In this document: positions 26,940 to 36,693 of the stretch, in pieces
Numbering within the stretch: the stretch's first letter is position 1
Layout of the letters: every line of letters starts with the position of its first letter
Source of the DNA: Pedobacter sp. PLR
GTDB lineage: Bacteria; Bacteroidota; Bacteroidia; Sphingobacteriales; Sphingobacteriaceae
Length of the DNA stretch: 64,000 bases
NCBI RefSeq assembly: GCF_026239675.1
Contig: NZ_JAPIVQ010000010.1
Location: 144,846-208,845, forward strand
Reading direction: 5' to 3'
Position numbers and translations under genes: made by a program
The notes under the pieces: model-generated
Seen by the model: the letters and a program-made list of their open reading frames with translations, nothing else
What the model was told of the DNA's origin: nothing
Databases searched by the model: none

Positions 26940-28277
26940 TTAAACCGCGTCTGATAAAGACGTAAAGGTAAAATCCCTGATCTTCAAGGGAGGAAGTAAG
27001 TAGTTTGAATTTGATTCTGCACTGACTGTTCTTTCCGTTTTACCCATTTCATCCAGATTGTTGAGCATAATAATCGGGCTCTCATTGAACCTGAAGTTCT
27101 TTACCGGAAACTTGATCTCTCCGTTCTCAATATAAAAAGTACCATCTCTGGTAAGTCCTGTCAGCAGTAATGTTTGCGGATCTACAGAACGGATATACCA
27201 TAACCTCGTGACCAAAATCCCCTTTTCCGTTCCTTTAATCAGCTCTTCCAGCGATTTATCGCCACCCAACATGATGAGCCCATCCGGTGAAGGAAGCGCT
27301 TTAATCCCGGTCTTTTCTGCCCAATATCTGGACGAATACAGGTTTTTAACCACCCCTTTTTCTATCCAGTTGACTTTCTGCTGCGGTCTTCCATCACCCG
27401 ACCAGGTGGCTCCCGGCAGCTCTTTATTCCATGGATCTGAAAAAACATTGACACGTTCATCCAGCAATTGCTCACCTACTTTAGTCTTTCCACCAGGCTT
27501 GCTCATCGAGCTCCTGCCCTCATCAGCCCTACGGGCGTCCAGGTCGAAAAACAGGTTTTCCAGCATCACGGCCACCGCCGTAGGCTCCAGGATCACCGTA
27601 TACTTACCTGGCTCGATGGCCTTCGCTGTCACAGAAGCCATGGCTTTCTTTGCTGCCACTGCGGTATCCGTCCGGGCATCCAGCTTACTAAAATCATTAT
27701 AACCTCTGGTCGCATAACCAGATCCTTTCCCGTCTTCTGTGCGGATGGTGATGTTGAAAGCCACGTCAGTGCCTTTATTATAGGCAAACAAGCCCTTACT
27801 GTTCATCATTGCGGAGAAACCTGACTGATTAGAAAGGAAACCCGCTGCATTCAGCTTATTTTTCTTTGCCTGCTCCAGACTTGCCGCTACGGCATCCGCT
27901 CTTTCTTTCGGCCCTACAGCCGCGGTTACTTCCGAGAAAGTTGGCGAATCCGGACCATATTCCTGAGGTCCCAGAAAGGACATAAACTCCGGATTTTCCG
28001 GAGCCAGCCGGGCCAGCTCCTCTGCCCTGCGCACTACTTTTTCCAGGGAAGCATCGTCAAACTCATTGATGGTAGCCACCCCTGATTTCTTTCCAAAAGC
28101 GGAGCTCACCACCAGACTTTGAGTACTGGACCCTCCGCTGGTAGAGACAGAACTTCTCGCATACCGGATATTTCCAGAATCTGATCCACCAAGATTTACT
28201 TCACATTCATCTGCTTTTGAGTAGCTCAGCACTTTCGTTAAAAGCGCTTTAGCTTGTTCTTTAGTTAGTATTGCCAT
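26940..28277 (-). CDS. TldE/PmbA-type peptidase subunit (copy 1)
   Basis: 445 residues, close to the length of the E. coli PmbA/TldE protein. TldE lacks the HExxxH motif and forms a heterodimer with the catalytic TldD; this copy also has none. Recognisable parts are the N-terminal domain (YSKADECEVNLGGSDSGNIRYA), PGKYTVILEPTAVAVMLENL and the C-terminal core (GLTRDGTFYIENGEIKFPV). No signal peptide is visible although its partner TldD carries a twin-arginine signal. It starts with ATG 5 bp after the TldD copy 1 stop. The (TGCT)n tract begins one base past its stop codon. Confidence 0.92.
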   Translation of the reverse strand: MAILTKEQAKALLTKVLSYSKADECEVNLGGSDSGNIRYARSSVSTSGGSSTQSLVVSSAFGKKSGVATINEFDDASLEKVVRRAEELARLAPENPEFMSFLGPQEYGPDSPTFSEVTAAVGPKERADAVAASLEQAKKNKLNAAGFLSNQSGFSAMMNSKGLFAYNKGTDVAFNITIRTEDGKGSGYATRGYNDFSKLDARTDTAVAAKKAMASVTAKAIEPGKYTVILEPTAVAVMLENLFFDLDARRADEGRSSMSKPGGKTKVGEQLLDERVNVFSDPWNKELPGATWSGDGRPQQKVNWIEKGVVKNLYSSRYWAEKTGIKALPSPDGLIMLGGDKSLEELIKGTEKGILVTRLWYIRSVDPQTLLLTGLTRDGTFYIENGEIKFPVKNFRFNESPIIMLNNLDEMGKTERTVSAESNSNYLLPPLKIRDFTFTSLSDAV

Positions 28278-28282
28278 GATTT

Positions 28283-29923
28283 CTATCCGATTTTTCTAGC
28301 TGTATTGATCACATTAACTCCATTAAAACGCGCCGTAGCAGATCCATGAGATACTGCACTGCTTTGCATAGGCTGCCCCTTACCATCAAAGAAGGAACCT
28401 CCTAACCGGTAATCACTTTGATCGCAGATTGCCGAACAGGAATTCCAGAACTCCTGCGTATTGGCCTGATAGGCCACATCTTTCAACATCCCGACAATCT
28501 TACCGCCCTTAATTTCATAATACAATTGTCCGCCAAACTGGAAGTTATAGCGCTGCTGATCAATAGAAAACGAACCATCACCAACAATATAAATGCCCTT
28601 TTCTACATTTTTAATCTGGTCGGCAATAGACAAAGGCTTTTTACCCGGTTGCAGGGAAATATTGGCCATGCGCTGAAACTGCACACTGCTCCAGTTGTCG
28701 GCATAGCAACAACCCTGAGAATGATCCAGCCCCACAATGTGCGCCTGATCCCTGATGGCCTGATAATTCACCAAAACCCCGTCTTTAATCACATCCCATT
28801 GACCGCATTTCACACCTTCATCGTCATAGCCTACGGCCCCTAAAGAACCTGGTTCTGTTTTATCCGCCGTAATGTTGACTTCCTTACTGCCATATTTGAA
28901 ATTTTTACTTTCCCATTTGTCTAAAGTCAGGAAACTTGTGCCCGCAAAATTCGCTTCATAGCCCAATACGCGATCCAGTTCTGTAGGGTGTCCACAAGAC
29001 TCATGGATGGTTAACCAGAGGTGTGAAGGGTCTAATACCAGGTCGTATTTACCTGGCTCTACCGACTTCGCTTTCAGCTTTTCGCCCACCTGCGTTGCCG
29101 CCTGTGTTGCATCTTCCAGCATATCATACCTACCTTTGTACAGCGTTCCGGAAGCAGTTTTTATTTTATCTTCAGGTCTGGCATCCAGATATTCATAACC
29201 TTTACCTGTAGGTGCACTTAAAGCATTTCTCGTTTCAAACTTCCCGCTTTCTTTATTGATCTTCGTGATGAAAAACGTTGGCCAGATGCGGTGAATATCC
29301 TGGTCAATATAAGAGCCGTCGGAGGAAGCAAAATACTTTTGCTCGTTCACCATAAACAGAATAGAATTGATATAATCTGCACCACCTTTCATGGCGGCAT
29401 CATTCACTGACAACAACAAATCCACCTTTTCTTTGATCGGCACTTCGAAAGCATTTTTCTCTATCGGAGATTTCCAGCTCACCTCACCATAGCCCTTTTG
29501 AGGGGCAAGTTGTACCGGTTCAGTCTGTAACCTTGCATTCTCTTTTGCGATTGCCACGGCCAGTTCTGCTGCTTTCGCGATGCTATCCTTGTCCACCTGA
29601 TCTGTTGCCGCAAATCCCCAGCAGCCATTGGCAATCACTCGAATACCGACCCCATAGGACTCTGTATTGACGATGTTCTGCACTTTATCCTCTCTGGTTA
29701 CCACAAACTGGTTCAGGTAACGACCTACACGAACATCTGTATAGCTGGCTCCTTTAGCACGTGCCGCATTGAGTGCCACGTCAGAAAGCAGCTTTTTTGC
29801 AGCCGGATCGATGTATTCGAGTGCCCTTTCAGGGGAGATCTCATTTCCCCACACCGGAATTGCCGGAAGCATTGCCGCGGCCGCTCCGATTCCTGTTAAA
29901 TGAATAAAATTTCTACGTTTCAA
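28283..29923 (-). CDS. TldD-type metallopeptidase with twin-arginine signal (copy 1)
   Basis: 546 residues. N-terminus KRRNFIHLTG followed by a hydrophobic stretch is a Tat signal. The metal site is HESCGH near residue 305 (HExxxH). A conserved C-terminal segment, CDQSDYRLGG then DGKGQP, probably supplies the extra cysteine ligand known in TldD; that equivalence is inference. The start codon is TTG at 29923 with no in-frame ATG upstream. TldD/TldE complexes cleave unfolded or peptide substrates, for example in microcin B17 maturation. It is 71 bp from the next paralogue upstream. Confidence 0.92.
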   Translation of the reverse strand: MKRRNFIHLTGIGAAAAMLPAIPVWGNEISPERALEYIDPAAKKLLSDVALNAARAKGASYTDVRVGRYLNQFVVTREDKVQNIVNTESYGVGIRVIANGCWGFAATDQVDKDSIAKAAELAVAIAKENARLQTEPVQLAPQKGYGEVSWKSPIEKNAFEVPIKEKVDLLLSVNDAAMKGGADYINSILFMVNEQKYFASSDGSYIDQDIHRIWPTFFITKINKESGKFETRNALSAPTGKGYEYLDARPEDKIKTASGTLYKGRYDMLEDATQAATQVGEKLKAKSVEPGKYDLVLDPSHLWLTIHESCGHPTELDRVLGYEANFAGTSFLTLDKWESKNFKYGSKEVNITADKTEPGSLGAVGYDDEGVKCGQWDVIKDGVLVNYQAIRDQAHIVGLDHSQGCCYADNWSSVQFQRMANISLQPGKKPLSIADQIKNVEKGIYIVGDGSFSIDQQRYNFQFGGQLYYEIKGGKIVGMLKDVAYQANTQEFWNSCSAICDQSDYRLGGSFFDGKGQPMQSSAVSHGSATARFNGVNVINTARKIG

Positions 29924-29994
29924 AGTAAGGTGGTTTAGGTTAATTAAATAGTAAGTATCAGACGGTTAGCCCCCACAAAAAGTTACAAAAAATC

Positions 29995-31635
29995 TTAGCC
30001 TAGCTTACGTCCGGTATTGATCACATTTACCCCGTTAAAACGGGTCGTTGCACTGCCATGCGAAACCGCACTCACCTGACCAGGCTGTCCTTTCCCATCG
30101 GCAAAGGTACCGCCCAGCCGGTAATCGTTCTGGTCGCATAGTTGTGTGCAGGAATTCCAGAACTCCTGCGTGTTGGACTGATAAGAAGCATCTTTCAACA
30201 TTCCCCCAATCTGTCCGTCTTTAATCTCATAGGCCAGCTGGGCACTAAACTGAAAATTATAGCGCTGCTGATCAATAGAATAGGAGTTCCTGCCAAACAT
30301 ATAAATCCCCTTCTCTACATTCTTCACCATTTCTGCTGCACTAAGCGGGATTTTCCCTGGCGCCAGCGAGACATTTGGCATCCGCTGAAACTGAATACTT
30401 TGCCAGCTATCTGCATAGCAACAAGCCTGGGAAGCTTTTAAACCAAGAATATGCGCCTGATCCCTGATGGTTTGATAATTGACCAGTATACCATCCTTAA
30501 TGATATCCCAGTTACCACATTTCACCCCTTCATCATCATAACCAACCGCTCCTAAAGAACCGGGCTCCGTTTTATCTGCAATAACATTCACGGCTTTACT
30601 GCCAAAATTGAATTGCTTACTCTCCCATTTATCTAAAGTCAGGAAACTCGTTCCTGCATAATTCGCTTCATAACCCAATACGCGATCCAGCTCAGTTGGG
30701 TGCCCTACAGATTCATGAATGGTCAGGAATAAATGTGTAGGATCCAATACCAGATCATACTTTCCGGGATCAACCGGCTTAGCCTTTAGCTTTTCTGCAA
30801 CATGAGCAGTAGCTTCCCGAACATCTTCCAGCATATCATAACGTTTTTTATACATCGTTACCGGACCACCCTTAATCTTCTCGGAATCCTTTGGTGTCAG
30901 ATATTCAAAGCCCATTCCCATTGGCGAAGAAAGTGCATTTCTGGTTTCAAACTTTCCTCCTGCAGGGTCAATCCCCGTCACGGTAAAAGTTGGCCAGATC
31001 CGCTGGATGTCCTGATCGATATAAGAACCATCCGTAGAAGCAAAATATTTCTGTTCATTGACCATAAAAAGATTCGAATTCACATACTTCGCTCCTCCTT
31101 TTAAAGCCTCGTTATTCACCCCCAACAACAACTCCACCTTATCAGGAATCGGAACCTCAAAAGCATTGATTTCCAAAGGAGTTTTCCAGGTCACCTCACC
31201 AAAACCTTGCTGTGGCGCCAACTGTACCGGTTCCGTTAATAACTTAGCATTTCCTTTGGCAATAGCGACCGCCATTTCTGCTGCACGGGCGATGCTGTCA
31301 TTGTCCAGATTATTGGTAGCCGCAAAACCCCAGCTACCAAAAGCAACCACCCGGACACCCATTCCATAAGACTCTGAATTGGCAATATTCTGCACCTGCT
31401 TTTCCCGTGTCGCAATCACCTGATTCAGATACCGGCCAATCCGGACATCCGCATATGTTGCCCCTTTAGCACGTGCCGCATTGAGTGCCACATCAGCCAT
31501 CCTTTTCTTCAGGGCCACATCAACAGGAGTTAAAGCCTCCTCAATCGTGATCTCCTTACCAAAAAGCGGCATACTTTGAACCATCGAAGCCCCAAGGCCT
31601 ACTCCGGTCATATATAGAAAGTCTCTTCTTCTCAA
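29995..31635 (-). CDS. TldD-type metallopeptidase with twin-arginine signal (copy 2)
   Basis: 546 residues, collinear with the other two TldD copies and sharing long blocks with them. Tat motif RRRDFLYMTG at the extreme N-terminus. The metal motif is HESVGH near residue 305; note valine where copy 1 has cysteine. The C-terminal CDQNDYRLGG is kept. TTG start at 31635. It is the first gene after the terminator-like structure at 31712-31803, so it may have its own promoter in the 199-bp gap. It has no TldE of its own directly downstream; copy 1 of TldD intervenes. Confidence 0.92.
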   Translation of the reverse strand: MRRRDFLYMTGVGLGASMVQSMPLFGKEITIEEALTPVDVALKKRMADVALNAARAKGATYADVRIGRYLNQVIATREKQVQNIANSESYGMGVRVVAFGSWGFAATNNLDNDSIARAAEMAVAIAKGNAKLLTEPVQLAPQQGFGEVTWKTPLEINAFEVPIPDKVELLLGVNNEALKGGAKYVNSNLFMVNEQKYFASTDGSYIDQDIQRIWPTFTVTGIDPAGGKFETRNALSSPMGMGFEYLTPKDSEKIKGGPVTMYKKRYDMLEDVREATAHVAEKLKAKPVDPGKYDLVLDPTHLFLTIHESVGHPTELDRVLGYEANYAGTSFLTLDKWESKQFNFGSKAVNVIADKTEPGSLGAVGYDDEGVKCGNWDIIKDGILVNYQTIRDQAHILGLKASQACCYADSWQSIQFQRMPNVSLAPGKIPLSAAEMVKNVEKGIYMFGRNSYSIDQQRYNFQFSAQLAYEIKDGQIGGMLKDASYQSNTQEFWNSCTQLCDQNDYRLGGTFADGKGQPGQVSAVSHGSATTRFNGVNVINTGRKLG

Positions 31636-31711
31636 TGTATATCTTCTTTATAAAATCTAATATCCTTTAAATAACCCATTTAAACGACCCCCATAAAGTA
31701 TGGCGATAAAC

Positions 31712-31803
31712 AAAAAAGGGAGCACGGTTATGAAAAAGGCATAGGAATTTTGCCCCCTTCAGGGCAAAGGTTCCAGCCGTTGAATAATTGTGCTCCCTTT
31801 TTT
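31712..31803 (-). terminator. Large two-way terminator-like stem
   Basis: AAAAAAGGGAGCAC (31712-31725) pairs perfectly with GTGCTCCCTTTTTT (31790-31803). Nested inside is TTTGCCC/GGGCAAA (31749-31755 with 31762-31768). Both strands end in a T run, so it can terminate in either direction. It lies downstream of TldE copy 2 and separates the two peptidase modules. Confidence 0.75.
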
Positions 31804-31836
31804 AATTGTCCCTTTTTAATTGTCCCTTTTTAATTT
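31794..31836. repeat. Three tandem 14-15 bp units at the end of TldE copy 2
   Basis: TCCCTTTTTAATTG-type units at 31794-31808 (one extra T), 31809-31822 and 31823-31836 (last base T). The third unit enters the stop codon at 31835-31837. The first unit overlaps the right arm of the terminator stem. Confidence 0.85.
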
Positions 31837-33151
31837 AAACCGCGTCCGACAAAGAAGTAAACGTAAAGTCCCTGATTTTCATCGGAGGAATCATCCCGCT
31901 TCCCGTCCTCACCGGTTTCCCTAATGCTTCTACATTATTCAACATAATCACCGGACTCTCATTGAACCTGAAATTCTTCACCGGAAACTTGATCTCTCCG
32001 TTTTCTATGTAAAAAGTACCATCCCTTGTTAGCCCGGTCAATAACAATGTTTGCGGGTCCACCGACCTGATGTACCAGAATCTGGTAACCAAAATCCCCT
32101 TTTCCGTGCTCTTAATCAGATCTTCTAAAGATTGCGTGCCACCTTCCAATACAATACTTCTGCTGAAAGGCACCGGCTCTACACCTTTTTGCCCTGCCCA
32201 ATACCTGGAATAGGCCAGATTTTTCACCACCCCATTTTCTACCCACTGGGTCCTTTTTACCGGTAAACCGTCGCCAGTCCATGTCGCAGAAGGGATTTCC
32301 GGATTCATCGGATCAGAATAGATGTTTACATTTTCAGAAAACAGCTGTTCACCTAGACGCGTTCCTCCACCTTTTTTGCTCATAAAGCTTCTGCCTTCAT
32401 CGGCGCTGCGGGCATCAAAGCCCCTGAACATATTGCCCAGCATATCACTGGCGGCTAATGGTTCCAGAATTACCGTATACTTTCCGGGCTCAATGGCTTT
32501 TGCTGCGGCCGAACCTGTAGCTTTAGCAGCGGCGATCTTGCTCAGCGTTAGCGTATCCATTTTATCCAGCTCATTAAAACCCTGTTCGATATAGCCGGAA
32601 CCTGTTCCTGCCTGATTTCTAACCGTCACAGAAAAGGAAACATCTGTTCCTTTATTATAGGCAAAAAGCCCTTTAGAGTTCATGATCGCATTGAATCGGG
32701 TAGAATTCTCTAAAAACCCGGCTGCTTCCAGATTTGCGGCTTTAGACACCTGGAGACTCTTACCCACCATTTCTGCTCTGGTATCCGGGGTAATCGCGGC
32801 TGTTTTTGCGTTATAGGTTGCGGACTCCTGAAAAGTCTGTGGTCCTAACAAAGGCATAAATTCCGGATTCTCCGGTGCCAGCATAGCCAGTTCTTCTGCT
32901 CTTTTTACCACTTTTTGCAGCGAAGCATCGTCAAACTCATTGATGGTTGCTACTCCGGTTTTCTTGCCAAAAGTAGCGCTCACTGCCAGATCCATCACGC
33001 TGATTTGTCCGGCAGTAGAGACCGCATTTCTTGCATAGCGGATATTTCCGCCGTCAGAGCCACTTAAACTTAGTTCGCAGGAATCTGCTTTTGAATAGCT
33101 GAGTACCTTTTTTAGTATTGCCTGGGCTTCTTCTTTACTTAGTATGGCCAT
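31835..33151 (-). CDS. TldE/PmbA-type peptidase subunit (copy 2)
   Basis: 438 residues, paralogous over its full length to copy 1, with shared blocks such as GLTRDGTFYIENGEIKFPV and the identical ending FTSLSDAV. No HExxxH motif and no signal peptide. ATG start at 33151, only 2 bp after the stop of TldD copy 3, forming a clear TldD-TldE pair. It is slightly shorter than copy 1 near the C-terminus (about residues 415-425). Confidence 0.92.
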   Translation of the reverse strand: MAILSKEEAQAILKKVLSYSKADSCELSLSGSDGGNIRYARNAVSTAGQISVMDLAVSATFGKKTGVATINEFDDASLQKVVKRAEELAMLAPENPEFMPLLGPQTFQESATYNAKTAAITPDTRAEMVGKSLQVSKAANLEAAGFLENSTRFNAIMNSKGLFAYNKGTDVSFSVTVRNQAGTGSGYIEQGFNELDKMDTLTLSKIAAAKATGSAAAKAIEPGKYTVILEPLAASDMLGNMFRGFDARSADEGRSFMSKKGGGTRLGEQLFSENVNIYSDPMNPEIPSATWTGDGLPVKRTQWVENGVVKNLAYSRYWAGQKGVEPVPFSRSIVLEGGTQSLEDLIKSTEKGILVTRFWYIRSVDPQTLLLTGLTRDGTFYIENGEIKFPVKNFRFNESPVIMLNNVEALGKPVRTGSGMIPPMKIRDFTFTSLSDAV

Positions 33152-33153
33152 AA

Positions 33154-34788
33154 TTAAATCTTTCTTGCTGTATTAATCACATTAACTCCATTAAATCTTG
33201 TGGTTGCGCTACCATGGGAAACTGCGCTGCTTTGAGAAGGCTGTCCTTTACCATCATTAAAAGAACCACCAAGGCGGTAATCACTTTGGTCGCAGATGGC
33301 GGAACAGGAATTCCAGAACTCCTGTGTGTTGGACTGGTAGGCCACATCATTGAGCATACCGGCAATCTTTCCGTTTTTGATCTCGTAAAATGTTTGTCCG
33401 CCGAACTGGAAATTATAGCGCTGCTGATCAATTGAAAAGCTACCGTTTCCGATGATATAAATCCCTTTTTCTACGTTTTTGATCATATCATCGACACTTA
33501 ACTTCTCTTTTCCGGCTTGCAAAGAGATATTTGGCATACGCTGAAACTGTACATCGTCCCAGCCCTGCGCATAGCAACAACCCTGAGATTCATCTAAACC
33601 TATGATGTGCGCCTGATCACGGATCGCCTGGTAATTCACCAGAACGCCGTCTTTGATGATGTCCCATTTCTTACATTTCACACCTTCATCGTCATAGCCA
33701 ACAGCACCCAGAGAACCCGGCTGTGTTTTATCCGCGACCACGTTTACGCGGTCGCTGCCAAACTTAAAGTTCTTAGATTTCCATTTATCAAGAGTCAGGA
33801 AGCTCGTTCCTGCATAATTCGCTTCATAGCCCAATACGCGATCCAGCTCTGTGGGATGCCCTACAGATTCATGGATAGTTAGCCATAAATGGGAAGGATC
33901 CAGCACCAGGTCATATTTTCCGGGCTCCACAGATTTGGCTTTCACCTTTTCTGAGGCATTCAGCGCCGCTGATTTCACATCTTCCAGCATATCATACCTG
34001 TCTTTATAGCGGGTAACGACACCAGAAACCTTGTCCTGCGGACGGGCATTCATGTATTCATAGCCCATCCCCATTGGAGAACTTAAGGCAGACCGGGTCT
34101 GAAACTTACCAGATTCCCTGTCAATTCTGGTCACATTGAAAGAAGGATAGATGCGGTGGATATCCTGATCGATGTAGGAACCATCGGTAGAGGCAAAATA
34201 CTTCTGCTCATTTACAGCAAAGATGACCGAGTTTACATAGCTGGCACCATTCTGCATGGCGATGTCATTCACATTCAGTAAGAGGTCTACTTTATCTTTC
34301 ACCGGAACTTCAAAGGCATTGATTTCTACCGGAGTTTTCCAGCTCACCTCACCAAAACCTTTCTGTGGCGCCAGCTGTACCGGCTCTCCCTGAATCTTTG
34401 CATTTGCTTTGGCCACCGCCACGGCTTGCTCAGCAGCTTTAGCAACCGCCTCTTTGGTTACGTTATTGGTTGCCGCAAATCCCCAGCAACCATCTGCAAG
34501 CACGCGTACGCCAATCCCATAAGATTCGGTATTCGCCACCGCCTGCACTCTTTTCTCCCGTGTAGCTACAAACTGGTTGAGGTATCGGCCTATGCGGATA
34601 TCGGCATAACTGGCGCCTTTAGATTTTGCCGCGTTTAAGGCCACATCGGCGAGTTCCTTTTTAATTTTCACATCTACACCCTCTAATGCCTGCAAAGGAT
34701 CTATGGGGTTTCCGAAAGCAGAAAGGTCAGGAAGCAACAAGGCCCCCATCCCGATTCCGGATAGGTAGATAAAGTCTTTTCTTTTCAA
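33154..34788 (-). CDS. TldD-type metallopeptidase with twin-arginine signal (copy 3)
   Basis: 544 residues. N-terminal KRKDFIYLSG followed by a hydrophobic stretch: a Tat-like signal in which the second arginine is replaced by lysine at the KRK position, so less canonical than copies 1 and 2. Metal motif HESVGH near residue 304; CDQSDYRLGG and DGKGQP in the C-terminal part. TTG start at 34788. It is 69 bp downstream of the 611-residue membrane protein gene and 2 bp upstream of TldE copy 2, which makes it the pair most closely tied to the MoxR/Bat operon. Confidence 0.92.
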   Translation of the reverse strand: MKRKDFIYLSGIGMGALLLPDLSAFGNPIDPLQALEGVDVKIKKELADVALNAAKSKGASYADIRIGRYLNQFVATREKRVQAVANTESYGIGVRVLADGCWGFAATNNVTKEAVAKAAEQAVAVAKANAKIQGEPVQLAPQKGFGEVSWKTPVEINAFEVPVKDKVDLLLNVNDIAMQNGASYVNSVIFAVNEQKYFASTDGSYIDQDIHRIYPSFNVTRIDRESGKFQTRSALSSPMGMGYEYMNARPQDKVSGVVTRYKDRYDMLEDVKSAALNASEKVKAKSVEPGKYDLVLDPSHLWLTIHESVGHPTELDRVLGYEANYAGTSFLTLDKWKSKNFKFGSDRVNVVADKTQPGSLGAVGYDDEGVKCKKWDIIKDGVLVNYQAIRDQAHIIGLDESQGCCYAQGWDDVQFQRMPNISLQAGKEKLSVDDMIKNVEKGIYIIGNGSFSIDQQRYNFQFGGQTFYEIKNGKIAGMLNDVAYQSNTQEFWNSCSAICDQSDYRLGGSFNDGKGQPSQSSAVSHGSATTRFNGVNVINTARKI

Positions 34789-34857
34789 GTGGTTCAGTTA
34801 GTTAGGTTAATAATACTCCCAATTTAACTAATTAAAAAAAGGAATATTGAAGAACTT

Positions 34858-36693
34858 TTATAACATTTTAGTTTCATACCACAAAAAGCTGACAGAAAGT
34901 AGCAGGGGGATAAAAAACCACCATAAAGAAAACTTTTTCTCTAATAAAACACTCGTTTCCAAAACCTTAGTCTGGATGGGATGTTCATTTACAAATTGAG
35001 CGGTCGCAAGGCGGTTTTGAGCATTTCGAAGCTGTTGCCAATCGGATGCTTCATAGACGTAAAAAGAATCATTAGTATCGCCAAAACTTAAAGTATTCCA
35101 TCCCGGCTGTGTCGCCCAGGTGTTCAATTGCCATTGCGTAGGAAGCTCTCTGTTTTGCAAAGGGCTGATCAGCTCGTTCGCTAGTTTAAAACGGGGAAGA
35201 ACTCCTCCCTGCGACAAAGAGATGGAAATATTTAACCTTTCGCCGGTTTTAGGGAGTGCAGGACTCACAGACCAGCTTTGCTGAACTTCAGCCGCTCTGG
35301 CTGTTTTATCCAGCATTTCTGCCCAAAACCTTGCATAATCTGCGCTGGAACCATTCAGAAGCCATTGATAAGTAGCAGGCAAGACCGAAAGCGTTTGCCG
35401 GCCCATACCGTAAATGCTGGTGCTGACCAGAATTTTACCACCAGACTCCTGAATTACTGGCTGATCATTGTTGTTTGATTTTAAAAACAAGGTCTGTTCG
35501 ACAGGTAAAGCGCTAAGCATAGCACCATGGTTGGCAAAACCGGCCTTTAAAGGTTTATTCTTTAATGCCTGAGATTCATAACGACCAGTCCCAATTCCAA
35601 AAGCCGTTCCAGTTCCGTTCCCGAAAGCAGGTTTCGGACTATTCACACTGATAAACAGGCCTAAACCTTCTTCTACAGCATGTTTAATATTGGATAACTC
35701 TGCTCCTGATAGTTGTGCAAGTTCCGCTTCATCCAGGATCACCAAGTCCATTTTCTTTAACAAAGCAGCGGTTATGGTATTGACGTCCCTGATGTCCGTA
35801 TTCAAAAAATCTTTGCTGTATTTATCTTTACTGATCCGCGTTCTAAAAACCAAAGGATACTTTTTTTCGAAGAACCAGTTCTTAAGGAACTTATATTCAA
35901 AATCCGGATTAGAAGCCAGCATCAGGATCTTAACCGGATCAGAAGGCTTAATCTCAATTGGAACAGGCGCAGTAAACAAGATGTCATCTGCTCCTTTTAT
36001 CCCGGTCAATCGAAAAACTGCCTTTCCCGCTTGTTGGGGATTAGCCTTCAAGCTAAAAGACTGTAGCCCTTTTTTGGCTATCGTTACGGAATCCATCTTT
36101 GTTCCTAAACCTTCCAGCAACAAGGTTACCGGTTCTGAACCGGTATGCTGATAAGTCCCCTGCAACACCAATTCCGCTGTGGCTTTAAGCTGGCCATTCC
36201 AATTCAGTGCAGTCAGGCCATCCTGTACCGGCCCGGGATGAAAACTGAGTTGTTTTCCTTTTAACAATTGCAGCTGATTTGCGTTCAGGCCATGGCCATA
36301 AATATGAACGACTTGTAGGTCAGGATTTGATTTCAGGAAATATTCCAGATCAGAAATATACCGGACTCCAGTTTTTTTATGAACCATAAACAACTGATAA
36401 TCTAAAACATAAGAACTTCCTTTTAAAGTGTTAATATCGGCAGAAAACAAACCTAAACCTTTATCTGAGCCATCTCTGGCACCTGCACTTAACAGATTGA
36501 TTTCCTGAACCCTTCCAGCTTTGCTAGTCGTATAGACCGGAGGATATAACAATAAATAAAAGCAAAGAATGCCAACGGTACTTGCTGCCAGTCTCCAGGC
36601 CAAATGTGCTTTACGCTTTCTACGCGTCTCGCTGATCAGGAGAAAAACGCCCAATGCCACACAAAGTCCGATAGCCAGGTATTTAAATTCCAT
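34858..36693 (-). CDS. Membrane-anchored protein of the MoxR/Bat operon, family not recognised
   Basis: 611 residues. Two N-terminal transmembrane segments (about 5-22 and 32-50), a large extracytoplasmic part and one C-terminal transmembrane segment (about 588-604). The middle (VKILMLASNPDFEYKFLKNW, MDLVILDEAELAQLS, GLGLFISVNSPKP) reads like a class I glutamine-amidotransferase-like Rossmann fold, as seen in other membrane proteins of Bat-type operons, but no catalytic triad is evident. It overlaps the DUF4175-type gene by 11 bp, so it is part of that operon. Likely a structural component of the same membrane complex; inference from position. Confidence 0.7.
   Translation of the reverse strand: MEFKYLAIGLCVALGVFLLISETRRKRKAHLAWRLAASTVGILCFYLLLYPPVYTTSKAGRVQEINLLSAGARDGSDKGLGLFSADINTLKGSSYVLDYQLFMVHKKTGVRYISDLEYFLKSNPDLQVVHIYGHGLNANQLQLLKGKQLSFHPGPVQDGLTALNWNGQLKATAELVLQGTYQHTGSEPVTLLLEGLGTKMDSVTIAKKGLQSFSLKANPQQAGKAVFRLTGIKGADDILFTAPVPIEIKPSDPVKILMLASNPDFEYKFLKNWFFEKKYPLVFRTRISKDKYSKDFLNTDIRDVNTITAALLKKMDLVILDEAELAQLSGAELSNIKHAVEEGLGLFISVNSPKPAFGNGTGTAFGIGTGRYESQALKNKPLKAGFANHGAMLSALPVEQTLFLKSNNNDQPVIQESGGKILVSTSIYGMGRQTLSVLPATYQWLLNGSSADYARFWAEMLDKTARAAEVQQSWSVSPALPKTGERLNISISLSQGGVLPRFKLANELISPLQNRELPTQWQLNTWATQPGWNTLSFGDTNDSFYVYEASDWQQLRNAQNRLATAQFVNEHPIQTKVLETSVLLEKKFSLWWFFIPLLLSVSFLWYETKML

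Noticed and set aside
26940..34857. RiPP gene cluster, given TldD/TldE peptidases
   Set aside because: No small precursor gene, cyclodehydratase, radical SAM enzyme or dedicated exporter was found nearby.
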